DNA from: Chrysophaeum taylorii
Lineage: Eukaryota > Sar > Pelagophyceae > Pelagomonadales > Pelagomonadaceae
DNA length: 64,000 nucleotides
Direction of reading: 5' to 3'
NCBI GenBank assembly: GCA_029834535.1
Contig: JAQMWT010000317.1
Location: 310,001 to 374,000, forward strand
Shown piece by piece: positions 41,326-50,987 of the stretch. The notes under the pieces are model-generated. The model was given only the letters and a program-made list of their open reading frames with translations, ran no database searches and was not told the origin of the DNA. Each line of letters opens with the position of its first letter. Within the stretch, counting starts at the first letter, position 1. A program made the position numbers and the translations under genes.

Positions 41326-42110
41326 TCAGAGCTCGGTCATTCCGCCGTCGACCTTGTACTCGCTCCCCGTGACGTACGCAGCATCGTCGGAGAGCAGAAA
41401 ACAGGCAACGGCGGCGACGTCCTCGTTGGTGCCGAAGCGACCGAGCGGGACTTGGGATAGGATCTGCTTGGCCATGCCCTCGATGCTAGCTTGATCCATG
41501 CCGGTGCGCGAAAAGAAGGCACTGTCGATGGGTCCGGGGGAAACCGCGTTGACGCGGACCTTTTTTCCGGCAAACTCGCGGGCCATCACGCGCACCATCG
41601 TCCGGAGAGCGCCTTTGGTTGCAGCGTAGATGCTTGAACCCGGCATTCCCAACTCGCGAGCGACGGACGTGTTGAGCAGAATGCTTCCGCCCTCGACAAT
41701 GAAAGGGCCGAGGGCTTTCGCCTCCAGCAGTGGCCCTCGGACATTCACATGGAATTGCTCATCAAACTCTTCCGCAGTCACTTGCTCGATGGGAAAGAAG
41801 CGGCCAAACCCAGCATTCAGGAAACACGCGTCCACCGAGCCAAGCTTCTCCGAGACGGCTTCCGCGAGCGTCGTAGTATCTTCAACCTTTCCGGCGTCAT
41901 TCTTCAACGTGAGGAGCCCGGCTTCCTCGGCGGCCTTGAGGCGTTCGGGGTTTGTTCCCGTGACGAGCACCGTGGCGCCCTCCGCTAGCAGCCGCTTGGC
42001 CGTGGCGAGACCTGATGCGCTGAAATGCAATAAGTACCTCGTCGCTCCAACTTACCAATGCCCGACGAGCCGCCAGTGACCACCGCTTTCTTGCCGTTGA
42101 ATCTCGACAT
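41326..42110 (-). CDS. Short-chain dehydrogenase/reductase, tandem copy 2
   Basis: complement(join(41326..42011, 42056..42110)), 246 residues, with a 44-nt intron at the same position and of nearly the same sequence as in copy 1. Motifs are identical: TGGSSGIG across the junction, NAGFGRF, NTSVAREL, YAATK, SPGPIDSAF. At several of the few sites where it differs from copy 1 it agrees with copy 3 (Phe in AREF and AFF, Met in GGMTEL), as expected from stepwise duplication or gene conversion. It is likely a recent functional duplicate because the frame and splice sites are intact. Confidence 0.9.
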
Positions 42111-42532
42111 ATTGCCTGCATGCATCGTTCGGCTTGAAGAAATGCACTCAGTGCGCTTGTCCGTCTTGCGCCAGCGCGAACAACACAAAAACACCACGAG
42201 TGTGCCACGAGCGTCGACGACGTCGGTTAACAACTGGACACAGCGAACTCACTTGTTCGTGATTTGTTGCCGGTGTGGTCTCGTCGAAGTTTAAAATGTT
42301 CTTGCCTAGATCACGAGTTTGGGTGCTACTGCAACATTCCACACGCACGCGTGCAGGATTTGTTCTCGTTTCCGTGTCAATAGAATCGCGCAAAGTTCTT
42401 GCGAACCAGCGCAGCATGTTCTTGCGCAAACTACCACACGACTCATGAGAGAGTGTGGGGATGTTGTTCGACACAGGCTTGCTGCACCGCCCAAAGCGTC
42501 ACGCGAACGGCGCACCACCTCCAAATGTCCAA

Positions 42533-42732
42533 GCTCGAACCAGGCCCGAGACTGTCCCCACGCAAAATAGGTCAGTCAGGCAGGCCGTAACTAACTAACT
42601 CGCTAACTTCAGACCTCTCCCGAGCATATGGGAGCCAGGCTGTTAGTCAGTCAGTATGCTCGTGTCGTATGTCAGTATGCTCGTGTCGTCGGGCACGTAG
42701 GTAGTATTTGTCGGGTTTATTGGAACTACGTA
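42533..42732 (+). repeat. Single diverged copy of the 197-bp repeat
   Basis: Starts GCTCGAACCAGGCCCGAGAC, runs through the CTTCAGACCTCTCCCGAGCA block, and ends near GGTTTATTGGAACTACGTA, as in the array at 40644-41217. A further degraded match is present at about 43928-44015. Confidence 0.8.
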
Positions 42733-42812
42733 TGGGAGGAAGATGAACGACGTCATGAACAATGTTGGGTGTTGACGTTAATTGTAGCGCTTGGGCGCGT
42801 CGTCTCTCGTGC

Positions 42813-43597
42813 TCAGAGCTCGGTCATTCCGCCGTCGACCTTGTACTCGCTCCCCGTGACGTACGCGGCATCGTCGGAGAGCAGAAAGCAGGCAACGGCA
42901 GCGACTTCCTCGTTGGTGCCGAAGCGACCGAGCGGGACTTGGGATAAGACCTGCTTGGCAAAGCCCTCCATGCTAGCTGGATCCATGCCGGTGCGCGAAA
43001 AGAAGGAACTGTCGATGGGTCCGGGGGCAACCGCGTTGACGCGGACCTTTTTTCCGGAAAACTCGCGGGCCATCACGCGCACCATGGTCCGGAGCGCGCC
43101 TTTGGTTGAAGCGTAAACGCTCGAGCCCGGCAATCCCAAATCACGAGCGACGGACGTGTTCACCAGAATGCTTCCGCCCTCGGCGATGAGAGGGCCCAGG
43201 GCTTTGGCCTCAAGAAGCGGGCCTCGGACATTCACGTTGAATAGCTCATCAAACTCTTCCGCGGTCACTTGCTCGATTGGAACGAAGCGGCCAAAACCAG
43301 CATTCAGGAAACATACGTCCAGCGAGCCAAGCTTCTCGGTGACGGCTTCCGCGAGCGCGGTAGCATCTTCAACCTTTCCGGCGTCATTCTTTAACGTGAG
43401 GAGCCCGGCATCCTCGGCGGCCTTGAGGCGTTCGGGGTTTGTTCCCGTGACGAGCACCGCGGCGCCCTCCGCTAGCAGCCGCTTGGCCGTGGCGAGACCT
43501 GATGCGCTGAAATGCAATAAGTCCCTCGTCGTTCCAACCTACCAATGCCCGACGAGCCGCCAGTGACCACCGCTTTCTTGCCGTTGAATCTCGACAT
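42813..43597 (-). CDS. Short-chain dehydrogenase/reductase, tandem copy 3
   Basis: complement(join(42813..43498, 43543..43597)), 246 residues. The 44-nt intron is in the same place with a changed donor (GTAGGT instead of GTAAGT). The protein keeps all SDR motifs (TGGSSGIG over the junction, NAGFGRF, NTSVARDL, the Tyr/Lys pair in YASTK, PGPIDSSFFSR) but differs from copies 1 and 2 at roughly one residue in ten (for example KLGSLDVCF, NVNVRGPLLEAKALGPLIAE, GLPGSSVYAST). It is the oldest branch of the three-gene cluster. Its 5' flank diverges after about 43740. Confidence 0.9.
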
Positions 43598-44352
43598 ATA
43601 CTACGGTTTGGAGGTGAAGAAATGCACGCAATGCGCTTGTCCGTCTTGCGCCCACGCGAACAACAAACAAACAAACACCACGAATGTGCGACGAGCGTCG
43701 ACAACGTCGGTCAACAAGTTACTGGACGCGGCGAATGCACTTGATTGTGATTTTGTTGCAGTTGATGTGTGTCAGCTTTTCTGGCTCGAGGCTACTGCAA
43801 CATCTCACATACGTAAGCGTCCTTTTGGAAGTGAATTGATTTGAATTGATCGTTTGCTTGCCACACTCTCAACGACTCATGAAAAGACCGTCGCCCGGCC
43901 CAAATCGTCACCACTACCCCCGAAAATTGCAAGCCCCACCAGGCCTGCGATCGATCGTCCCCGCACGAGAGGGGTCGGCCAGAGAACCAGTGTATGCTCG
44001 CGTCGTCCCCGGGGATGAAAAAGTAAAGGAATGTGCGGCGGCGGATGCGACGGGGCTTGTTGTTGTTGTTGTTGGTACTACTTCATATAGAGATATGAGC
44101 GGCCTCTCGTTACATCGCACACTTGGGAACCAGGGGGGCGTGCGTTCGAGAGAGAGGAGGTGCCGTGCGGAGTGTCGAGTAATAAGAGTAGAATACGCGA
44201 GTTGACTGACTGACTGACTGACTGACTGACTGACTGACTGACTGACTGACCGACTGACTGACTGACTGAGTGACCATAATATAACCACATATATCAAGGA
44301 AGGGTCGTGTCGACACGTACTGCTGATAAAAGAAAGAAGACCGCCAGGATTT
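43598..44352. other. Intergenic region with microsatellite
   Basis: About 750 bp: a remnant of the SDR 5' flank, a degraded 197-bp unit (43928-44015) and an (ACTG)n run. No gene seen. Confidence 0.55.
44202..44270 (+). repeat. (GACT)n microsatellite
   Basis: About 16 GACT units with one GACC interruption. Confidence 0.92.
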
Positions 44353-45873
44353 TTAACCAAAGGGGGAAATGGCGTACTGGATTTTGAGAATGTCGGCGAC
44401 CTCCTTGATCTTCGCGGCGGCATCTTGGAGGTCTTGGAGGGTGTGTCCCGCGGAGACGCAGAAGCGGGCTCTTCCTTTGACAAGGGGTGTGGCGGGGAAG
44501 CCGACGACGACGACGGCGAGGCCGCGCGCGAGGCACTCGCGGGAAAACGCGGGTATTTTCGCGGGGTTGTAGAGGAGCACGGGAATGACGGGCGAGTCGT
44601 AGTCGCCGTAGACGTGAAGGCCGATCTTGATGAGCTCTGATCGGAAGAAGTTAGAGTTGTCCTTGAGCGTACGGAGCTTGCGCGCGCCGAGGTCAGATTT
44701 TTCGACAATCGTCAAAGCCGTCGAGATCTGCTCGCAGAGAACGCAGGACATGGCGTCGTGCGAGACAAAGCCGGCGCAGGTCGCGCGGAGGTGGTCGATG
44801 ATTTGCGCGCTCGCGGCGATGTAGCCGCCCATTCCCCCGAAGGACTTGGTGAAGGTGCCCATCAAGACGTGGACGTCGTCGGGCGAGACGCCGCAGTGCT
44901 CGCAGGCGCCGCGGCCCGTGGGCCCGAGGGCACCGATCGAGTGGGCCTCGTCGAGGTAGAGATAGGCCTTGTACTTTTTACAGACGGCCGAGATTGCCTT
45001 GAGGTCGCATATCTCGCCCTCCATCGAATATAAACCCTCGACCATGACCAAAATCTTCTTCCACGGGCGGCGCGTGCGCGGCACGCCGAGGGCGATCGCC
45101 TCGCGGAGCGCGGCCTCGAGGCCCCCCGCGTCGTTGTGCGGGAAGGAACGGATGAAAGCCCCGGACGCGCGACAACCGTTAACGATCGACGCGTGGTTGA
45201 GCGCGTCGGAGAGGATGAGGTCGCCTTTGCCGACGAGGGCGGGGATTGTCGTCGAGTTCGTGCCGTAGCCCATGTTGAACACGATCGCGTCCTCCTTTCC
45301 CACGAAGGCCGCCATCTGTTGCTCGAGCCTGCGATGGAGGGTCGTCGTCCCGAGCTCGGACCTCGACGAACCGCAAGAGATAGGCCACTCCTCGACAGCT
45401 CGCAACACCGTATCGCCGCACGTTGATTCCCAGTCGTCCGCAAACCCGAGGTAGTTGTAGGACCCCAAGTTCACCAACTCCCTCGTCTCCCCGGTCGTTA
45501 CGAGGTCCGTTCCGCGCCGCTCCCGCATCACCACCTCGAGACGCGCGCCCGGCGACGAGCACACCGGCCGGTCAAACACGTCCCCGATTCGGTGGAAAAT
45601 CCGCCGGTAGTAGAAGTTCTCCCACGACTTGAACAGAGGCGCGACCTTTTTGTTTCGCTGGGGTTTGAGGGTCGTCCAGACGCTCCGCCCCGTCAGGCGC
45701 GCGTACAGGTCGCGGAGGTGACCTGCGACGATCAGCACGGCGAATCCGAGGTAAGTCGTCAGCTCCGTGAACTGCGACACTTCCAAAGCCTCCTCGCTCA
45801 TCACGGGGGCGTACGTATGCCCATTTGTGTGGACGCCGTTCTTCGCCGTCTTCTTCTTCTTCGAGGAGTCCAT
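44353..45873 (-). CDS. LCB2: Serine palmitoyltransferase large subunit (LCB2/SPTLC2 type)
   Basis: 506 residues from the ATG at 45873 (MDSSKKKKTAKNG); the frame upstream has no ATG. A membrane helix near residues 42-62 (LTTYLGFAVLIVAGHL) fits anchoring in the ER. The alpha-oxoamine synthase body has NLGSYNYLGFA, GTTTLHRRLE, FNMGYGTNSTTI, DALNHASIVNG, LDEAHSIGALGPTGRG and the PLP-binding Lys in GTFTKSFGGMGG (about 342). That last motif is the LCB2-type form. The enzyme condenses serine with palmitoyl-CoA, the first step of sphingolipid synthesis, together with an LCB1 subunit not in this window. Length is normal. It begins 47 bp after the stop of the GT90 gene on the same strand. Confidence 0.95.
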   Translation of the reverse strand: MDSSKKKKTAKNGVHTNGHTYAPVMSEEALEVSQFTELTTYLGFAVLIVAGHLRDLYARLTGRSVWTTLKPQRNKKVAPLFKSWENFYYRRIFHRIGDVFDRPVCSSPGARLEVVMRERRGTDLVTTGETRELVNLGSYNYLGFADDWESTCGDTVLRAVEEWPISCGSSRSELGTTTLHRRLEQQMAAFVGKEDAIVFNMGYGTNSTTIPALVGKGDLILSDALNHASIVNGCRASGAFIRSFPHNDAGGLEAALREAIALGVPRTRRPWKKILVMVEGLYSMEGEICDLKAISAVCKKYKAYLYLDEAHSIGALGPTGRGACEHCGVSPDDVHVLMGTFTKSFGGMGGYIAASAQIIDHLRATCAGFVSHDAMSCVLCEQISTALTIVEKSDLGARKLRTLKDNSNFFRSELIKIGLHVYGDYDSPVIPVLLYNPAKIPAFSRECLARGLAVVVVGFPATPLVKGRARFCVSAGHTLQDLQDAAAKIKEVADILKIQYAISPFG

Positions 45874-45920
45874 ATGAACGAACGAGAGGGCTACGGTGTC
45901 GGGAGAATCGTCACCCAAAA

Positions 45921-47207
45921 TTACCGCACGATTGATGAGATTTCCGAAGAGGTCACATCATCGAGCTGGGCCGCTCGGCAGAGTGCGTAGAGGGGATCGG
46001 TGTCGTCGAGGCGCGAATAGACGCAGGGATGCCCCGTGTGGGGGGTCGCGTGGGTGTCGTCGTAGAAGCTCGACCAGTTCCCGAGGTCGATGCTCCGGAG
46101 GTCGTCGCAATCCAAGCCGACGAGGAGGTTTTTGAGCTGGGCGTCGTCGTCGAGGACGAGATCGAAGCGAAAGTGGGCGCGGAGGGCCTCGACGAGGTCG
46201 CTCCAGTACCTTTCGAGGCATTTGCCGCACAGAAACGAGCCGAAGACGCGCGTCGCCCGCGCGCGAAGGTTTTGCAAAATCGTCGCATCGCGGACCAGGG
46301 TCGCGGCGGCCGCCGCGAGAGACCCCCGATCGACGCCGAGGTGGGTCTCGCCGTTCCGGAGGGCGGGGTAGTACCACTCGACCGCCTTTGAGTTCCACAG
46401 CAAGATCGCCGCGCCCTGGGGCCAGAGGTAGTTGAGATTTCGCGAGTAGCTCCCGCCCATCGTCCCGGGGAGGTTGAGCAAGGCGGCGTAGCGCGAGAAG
46501 TTGCTGACCGCCACGAAGGCCCCTTGAGCGCTTTTTAAATCGGCGACGACGTCGATCTCGTTGCACCGCGGCGGGTCGAACGCCGTCCACTTAACGTCGA
46601 AAAGCTTCGGGTGGCGCGACGCGATCTCGAGCGCGGCGAGGCGCGCCGCGTTCCCCGAAGAGCAGTGCGGGTTGACGGCGCCGCGCCAAAATACTCTCGG
46701 GTCTCTACGCTCGAACGGCGTCGCGCCCCACGTCCGCGCGCGCGCGTCCCACTCGTCGATGTGCGCAAAGTAGGGGTTTGGCACCAGGACACCCGACTGC
46801 TGGTACCCGTCGACCTTGGCGATCACCAAGCACGGTGCCCTGGTCCCTACTGTCTTGGCACATTCGGTGCCGCGCGCCCCGACGTCCCACGTAGCCATAA
46901 AGTTCGGCAAAGCACGCATCGATAGCAACATCGAGAAAAAGTAGTGCACTTTGTGCTTGGCCATGCTCGCGTGCCCGGCACTCGCGTACAACCGCTTCTT
47001 GTAGTTGAGCACGAACATCGACCTGAATTCGTGCAGCATTTGCCATGCGTAACCCCGGGCCTCCTCGCGCCCGACGGCCGCCGGGTACCCCTCACGAATC
47101 GACCGCCGCAGTTCCTCGCGCACGCTCGCCCACCCCTCCGAACCGCTTGCGGCCTGCGTCGTCCTTTGCCCAACAGCTATCACCACCAACGCCGACACAC
47201 ATTTCAT
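45921..47207 (-). CDS. GT90-family (CAP10/POGLUT-like) glycosyltransferase
   Basis: 428 residues from the ATG at 47207. The short hydrophobic start (MKCVSALVVIAVG) may be a signal peptide. The domain shows the GT90/CAP10 pattern: RDPRVFWRGAVNPHC, HPKLFDVKWTAFD, SNFSRYAALLNLPGTMGGSY, SRNLNYLWPQGAAILLWNS, VEWYYPALRNGETHLGVD, then RATRVFGSFL and YWSDLVEAL. In animals such enzymes add glucose or xylose to Ser in the ER; in fungi CAP10 works on capsule glycan. The acceptor here is unknown. The protein is complete at both ends. It lies head-to-tail with LCB2, only 47 bp away. Confidence 0.85.
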   Translation of the reverse strand: MKCVSALVVIAVGQRTTQAASGSEGWASVREELRRSIREGYPAAVGREEARGYAWQMLHEFRSMFVLNYKKRLYASAGHASMAKHKVHYFFSMLLSMRALPNFMATWDVGARGTECAKTVGTRAPCLVIAKVDGYQQSGVLVPNPYFAHIDEWDARARTWGATPFERRDPRVFWRGAVNPHCSSGNAARLAALEIASRHPKLFDVKWTAFDPPRCNEIDVVADLKSAQGAFVAVSNFSRYAALLNLPGTMGGSYSRNLNYLWPQGAAILLWNSKAVEWYYPALRNGETHLGVDRGSLAAAAATLVRDATILQNLRARATRVFGSFLCGKCLERYWSDLVEALRAHFRFDLVLDDDAQLKNLLVGLDCDDLRSIDLGNWSSFYDDTHATPHTGHPCVYSRLDDTDPLYALCRAAQLDDVTSSEISSIVR

Positions 47208-48413
47208 GACCCTTTTCGCAACCTTTACTTTCTTTCTTTCTAGATAATAGTCTGTGGTGGGGAAGGGAAAGAAAAGAAGAAAAGAGGGGTTTGTTGCCTG
47301 CGGGAATTATTGTACTAAATAAAGCACACGACGTGGACGACAACCAGGGGGAAGAAACACAGACAGACAGAGAGACAGACAAGGCGCCTCTAGACTTCTT
47401 AGAGGGTATGTTCGCCGGCAGCGGGCAGAGCCCTCCGGACATGGTCTGTTTTTATCATAGGCGCACGAACGAACAACCAAGCGACACGTATGGTCCATCA
47501 TCCAAATGCCTCGATGTCTTCAAAATTCGAACACGCCGAGTGAATGGAAATGGCGAGTCTTCAGTCTCGTCATCTAAATTTGTAATCATTTGGACACCAA
47601 CACATTACAGACGGGGACGGTCCATCATGCAAATGCCTCAAATGTAATCACGAGTTCGAGCACGCTGTATGAATGGATGAGCGAGTCGTCAGATCGTCAT
47701 CTAAGTGTGTAATCCTCTGGACCGCCCGTCGACAAGGACACGGGTGCAACCTGCGCTTGCGGTCCAAAAATAGTACAAGACAAATCAACAAAAACAACAA
47801 CAACGACGCGTTTTTTTTTGCCTCGGCATTAGCATGGAAACGAGTGCGTTCACCGCGCCACGCGCTCAAACAAGAGGTGTCAGAAGAGAATGTTTGTCGT
47901 CAAGGGCTGTTCTCGAGATCGAACGGACGCCGGTGGCCAACCTCGTCCAAATCACGCGACCTCGTCGCCTGCGGGTCGTGTCGGGGCCGCGCGTGCGGAC
48001 CGAGAGCCAGAGAGGCCGGCGACCGCGTTGAACGGCACCTTCCGCTCTTCCACGGTAGTTGGAATGCACGTCGCACGGGATGACGACGCACACTCTTGGT
48101 CGTGGGTCGTCGCCTCACCTGTCGGACGCTTGTTTACGGTCATAGCGGTCGAATACCCAGCTAGCTCCCGCCTTATTCGTGCCCTCCCACTCTTGCACTC
48201 ATTCTGCCGGATCCGCCAACACCACGACGGCCCGGGAGCTTGACTAAAGAGCGCGCGACAACAACCACCCCGCAACAAACAGGGACGCGCACCTGATGAT
48301 GACAGTCGAGCGATGCTCTGATCGCCGAGCTCGGTGGTTAGTGAGCTTCGTCACGTTGTGAGGCGCCAAAAAAGGCTAGCAATCATCCTATAACCATGTA
48401 AGGAATTTACACT
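47208..48413. other. Intergenic region with a tandem duplication
   Basis: About 1.2 kb with no supported gene. Contains a two-copy 127-bp repeat, a (CAGA)-type run near 47359-47380 and a poly-T run near 47811-47819. Confidence 0.55.
47492..47722 (+). repeat. 127-bp tandem repeat, two copies
   Basis: Copies start GGTCCATCAT at 47492 and 47619. Both contain AAATGCCTC, TCGAXCACGC, GCGAGTC and TCGTCATCTAA-type blocks and end with TGTAATC...TGGACC or TGGACA. They are diverged to roughly 80 percent by eye. Confidence 0.75.
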
Positions 48414-49631
48414 ATGTGGTGGTGGTTGCTGCCCGTCCAGACAGTGATGGGCGCGTCGTTTTACGTCTACTATCTGGGCGGACTCCAGGCGCAGGACACG
48501 CAGCAAAGGCAGTACGCTCTCTCGTTCGTGACGCTCGAGCGACTGCTCGCCGATCCGCGGCGAGTCACGTCACGGGCTGAGGCGACGCTCAAGTTCGTAC
48601 CACTCGACCTCGCGCGGTATCATCTCGAGGCGCAAACAGAACCCGAGCCGCCAATGTACGTGTGCCATCGGGTCGAGGAGGTGCGAGGCATCGTCGGAAA
48701 CGCGTCGATGGACCACGTCGTTCTCGTCGCGCACGTGGCCACGTCCGTCTACTTTATGTTTGGGAGGCATTGTCGCGACCAGTTCGGATGGTTGCTCGGA
48801 ATGCAATGGCTCACGATCGAGGCACCCTGGGTCGTGGACGCAAAGCGGATGGAGGCACATCTGGACAACGATCCGTCGAGGCCCTCGCATAGATTTTTTG
48901 GTGTACCGAGCATCCACACCGCGCCGTACACCGCGAGCTTTCGCGCTCGGAGACCGCGCGACATCGAGCTGCTGCGCGAGTACCAAGCATCTCGCAACCG
49001 CTCGGCACTCGTGACACAAATTACTGGAGGCCATAGTCGCACCAAGTCCCCGCTCAGGAGGCTCCTCCGCGAAGAGTGCGCGCGGCGCGGGCCCGCGGTT
49101 TGCTTCTCTGACTGGCAAGCCGCGCGACGGGCCGTGCCCAGCCTGAAGGAAGCCAAGGGCGAGATGCGCCAGTTCGAGGCGAGGCTCGCGAGAGAAGTGG
49201 CATGGTTGCCCGCGTACGCCGCAGCGACCTTCTGCATCCAGCCGTTTGGCACGACGCCATCGAGAGCGGCTTTATTCCAGTGCCTTCACGCGGGCGGCAT
49301 CCCTGTTATCTTCGAGCCCTACCTTCTCGAGGCCTTTCACACTCTGTTTTCGGAGCAAGATTGGGCTGTCTACATTCCCGTCGCCGACGCGATCAACGAC
49401 GTTTCAACGGCCGTCTACGGCACGCTCCTCGCGATGCCCGAAACCCGAATCGCGAGCTTGCGACGCGTCATCGCCCGAGTCGCCCCGCGACTTCAGTACT
49501 CCTACCCCGGCGCCAACATCTCCGACGATGCCTACGAGTATGCGGTCCAGTGTTGCGTCGACTACTTTGGCCAATACTCCTCCCCCCGAAGAAGGAAATC
49601 CAAGAATCAAACAACGCGAAAAAAGATGTGA
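48414..49631 (+). CDS. Exostosin-like (GT47) glycosyltransferase
   Basis: 405 residues from the ATG at 48414 (MWWWLLPVQTVMGASFYVYY), a short hydrophobic start that can act as a signal peptide or anchor. The exostosin signature is near residues 262-302: AATFCIQPFGTTPSRAALFQ then CLHAGGIPVIFEPYLLEAF. In GT47 proteins this is the C-terminal nucleotide-sugar binding half (FCLxPxG...R...GCIPV). Upstream MDHVVLVAHVATSVYFMFGR and FGVPSIHTAPY fit the N-terminal half. Such Golgi enzymes build heparan-like or cell-wall glycans; the product here is unknown. The tail is basic. No intron needed. Confidence 0.85.
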   Translation: MWWWLLPVQTVMGASFYVYYLGGLQAQDTQQRQYALSFVTLERLLADPRRVTSRAEATLKFVPLDLARYHLEAQTEPEPPMYVCHRVEEVRGIVGNASMDHVVLVAHVATSVYFMFGRHCRDQFGWLLGMQWLTIEAPWVVDAKRMEAHLDNDPSRPSHRFFGVPSIHTAPYTASFRARRPRDIELLREYQASRNRSALVTQITGGHSRTKSPLRRLLREECARRGPAVCFSDWQAARRAVPSLKEAKGEMRQFEARLAREVAWLPAYAAATFCIQPFGTTPSRAALFQCLHAGGIPVIFEPYLLEAFHTLFSEQDWAVYIPVADAINDVSTAVYGTLLAMPETRIASLRRVIARVAPRLQYSYPGANISDDAYEYAVQCCVDYFGQYSSPRRRKSKNQTTRKKM

Positions 49632-49639
49632 CCGCGATG

Positions 49640-50600
49640 ATGATCTTGAATAAGAATCTGCCAACGGCGCGGTACAAACGGTTCGGGAACTTTCACTCCA
49701 AGAACGTGGACACGTTGGTGCGGCAGGCGGCCGTGGCGTACGAGGCGCCGGCGGTATCCGAGAGCTTGCGGCGCGCAGTCGCAGGCGCGGGGCCGACGAG
49801 ACGATGCTTTGCAGTGGACCTCGAGTTTTTTGAATCACGGGGCGTTTGGGGTGCCGTGCGTCTTTCGGTTCGCCGATGCGTGGCGAGCCCGCGTCGAGCG
49901 CCAGCTAGACGCGTTCGTCGACAATGAGCTGTTCGCGCACGTCGCCGGGTCGACGCCCGCCGTCGTCGATTTTTGAAGTCGTGCTGACGCACGACGCGAC
50001 CTACGCGCTCAACGCGCGTCGTCGTCGAAGGCGAAGTGTCGGTGCCCTACGCGACCTGCGGGGGCGTGCCGAAGATGCTGGCGCGTCACCGGATACCCGC
50101 CGTCGCGGCCCGACTAATTCCTGAGCGATGACGAGATTGCGGCTCGCATCGATGGGGCGCTCACCGACAAGACGCGATTGACGATTTTGACGACGACGTC
50201 TCGTCAAACCCCCTTGGTTAGCGTTGTTGGCCAAGGTGTGTGCGCCGTGAAAGAGGCGTGGCGACCCCCCTCGACGCTGCGCACACAGTCGGATCGACCC
50301 CCACGTGTACTTTGCCGCCGCCGGAAACCTCCCCCCTTCTCAATTTGTCGTCGTGCGGCGTTTCGTCGGAATCTTGTACTCGCGACGAGGGCGCCCCGTC
50401 GAGCCGCCGGTCGTGTAGCACGGCTACGAGGGCTCGCTCGCTTCATCGCTGGGCGAGGCAAGTTGCCGACCACTTCTGGACGCCGGCGGCGCTCGACGAC
50501 CAGCGCCAGCTCCTCGAACGGGCATCTACCGCCTTGGCCGCACTCGAGGACGGACAGACAGACTCTCGCGCGCCGCCTGATTAAAAGGTGCCAACGTCAT
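49640..50600 (+). pseudogene. Probable decayed coding tract
   Basis: The region keeps the GC content and codon rhythm of neighbouring genes, but every frame is broken. Fragments that look coding are MILNKNLPTARYKRFGNFHS (from about 49644), then in another frame NHGAFGVPCVFRFADAWRAR and VERQLDAFVDNELFAHVAGS, and around 50125 DDEIAARIDGALTDKTRL. Together they suggest one former protein of 250-300 residues, perhaps related to the sugar-transfer genes beside it, although no family motif is certain. A multi-exon gene with unusual introns cannot be ruled out. Confidence 0.4.
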
Positions 50601-50987
50601 TTTCCGCTCCCACTTGACGCGACCAAGTGTGGTCCTTAACCGTCAATTTTTTTTTTTTTTTTTGACACATCCTCTTTTCCACGTTTTGGCGTTGAGGTGT
50701 CGGTCAAACAGGTAAAAACGACCATCTCTACGTTCGAATTTCGGCGGCGCCCTGCGATACGCTCTCGGCGACTACGACCACACTTTTCTGATGACGCCAA
50801 GTTCGTCGCCGGACGAGCGAAGAACTACGACGACCGAAAGATTATTATAGGAAGATACTTTATGCGATCGATGATATGATGGCGCCTTCGTGCTGCTGCA
50901 TCGCATCGCATCGCATCGTCTCGCCTCGCATCGCCACCCCTCGCCGTAGGCCAGTGGAAGTCGGTTCGATCATTCTCGATGTGGTTG
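50601..50987. other. Intergenic region
   Basis: Holds a poly-T run (about 50647-50663) and a GCATC/GCCTC pentamer repeat (50898-50942). No gene seen. Confidence 0.6.

Larger units (their letters stand above)
39400..42590. repeat. Tandem segmental duplication carrying SDR copies 1 and 2
   Basis: About 1.3 kb of copy 1 (39410-40690) and copy 2 (41316-42590), offset 1906 bp, match at nearly every base by eye. The match covers the gene, its intron and about 480 bp of 5' flank including GTTCTTGCGCAAACTACC. A few short indels occur in the flank. A third unit (42803-43740) is more diverged. Confidence 0.85.
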
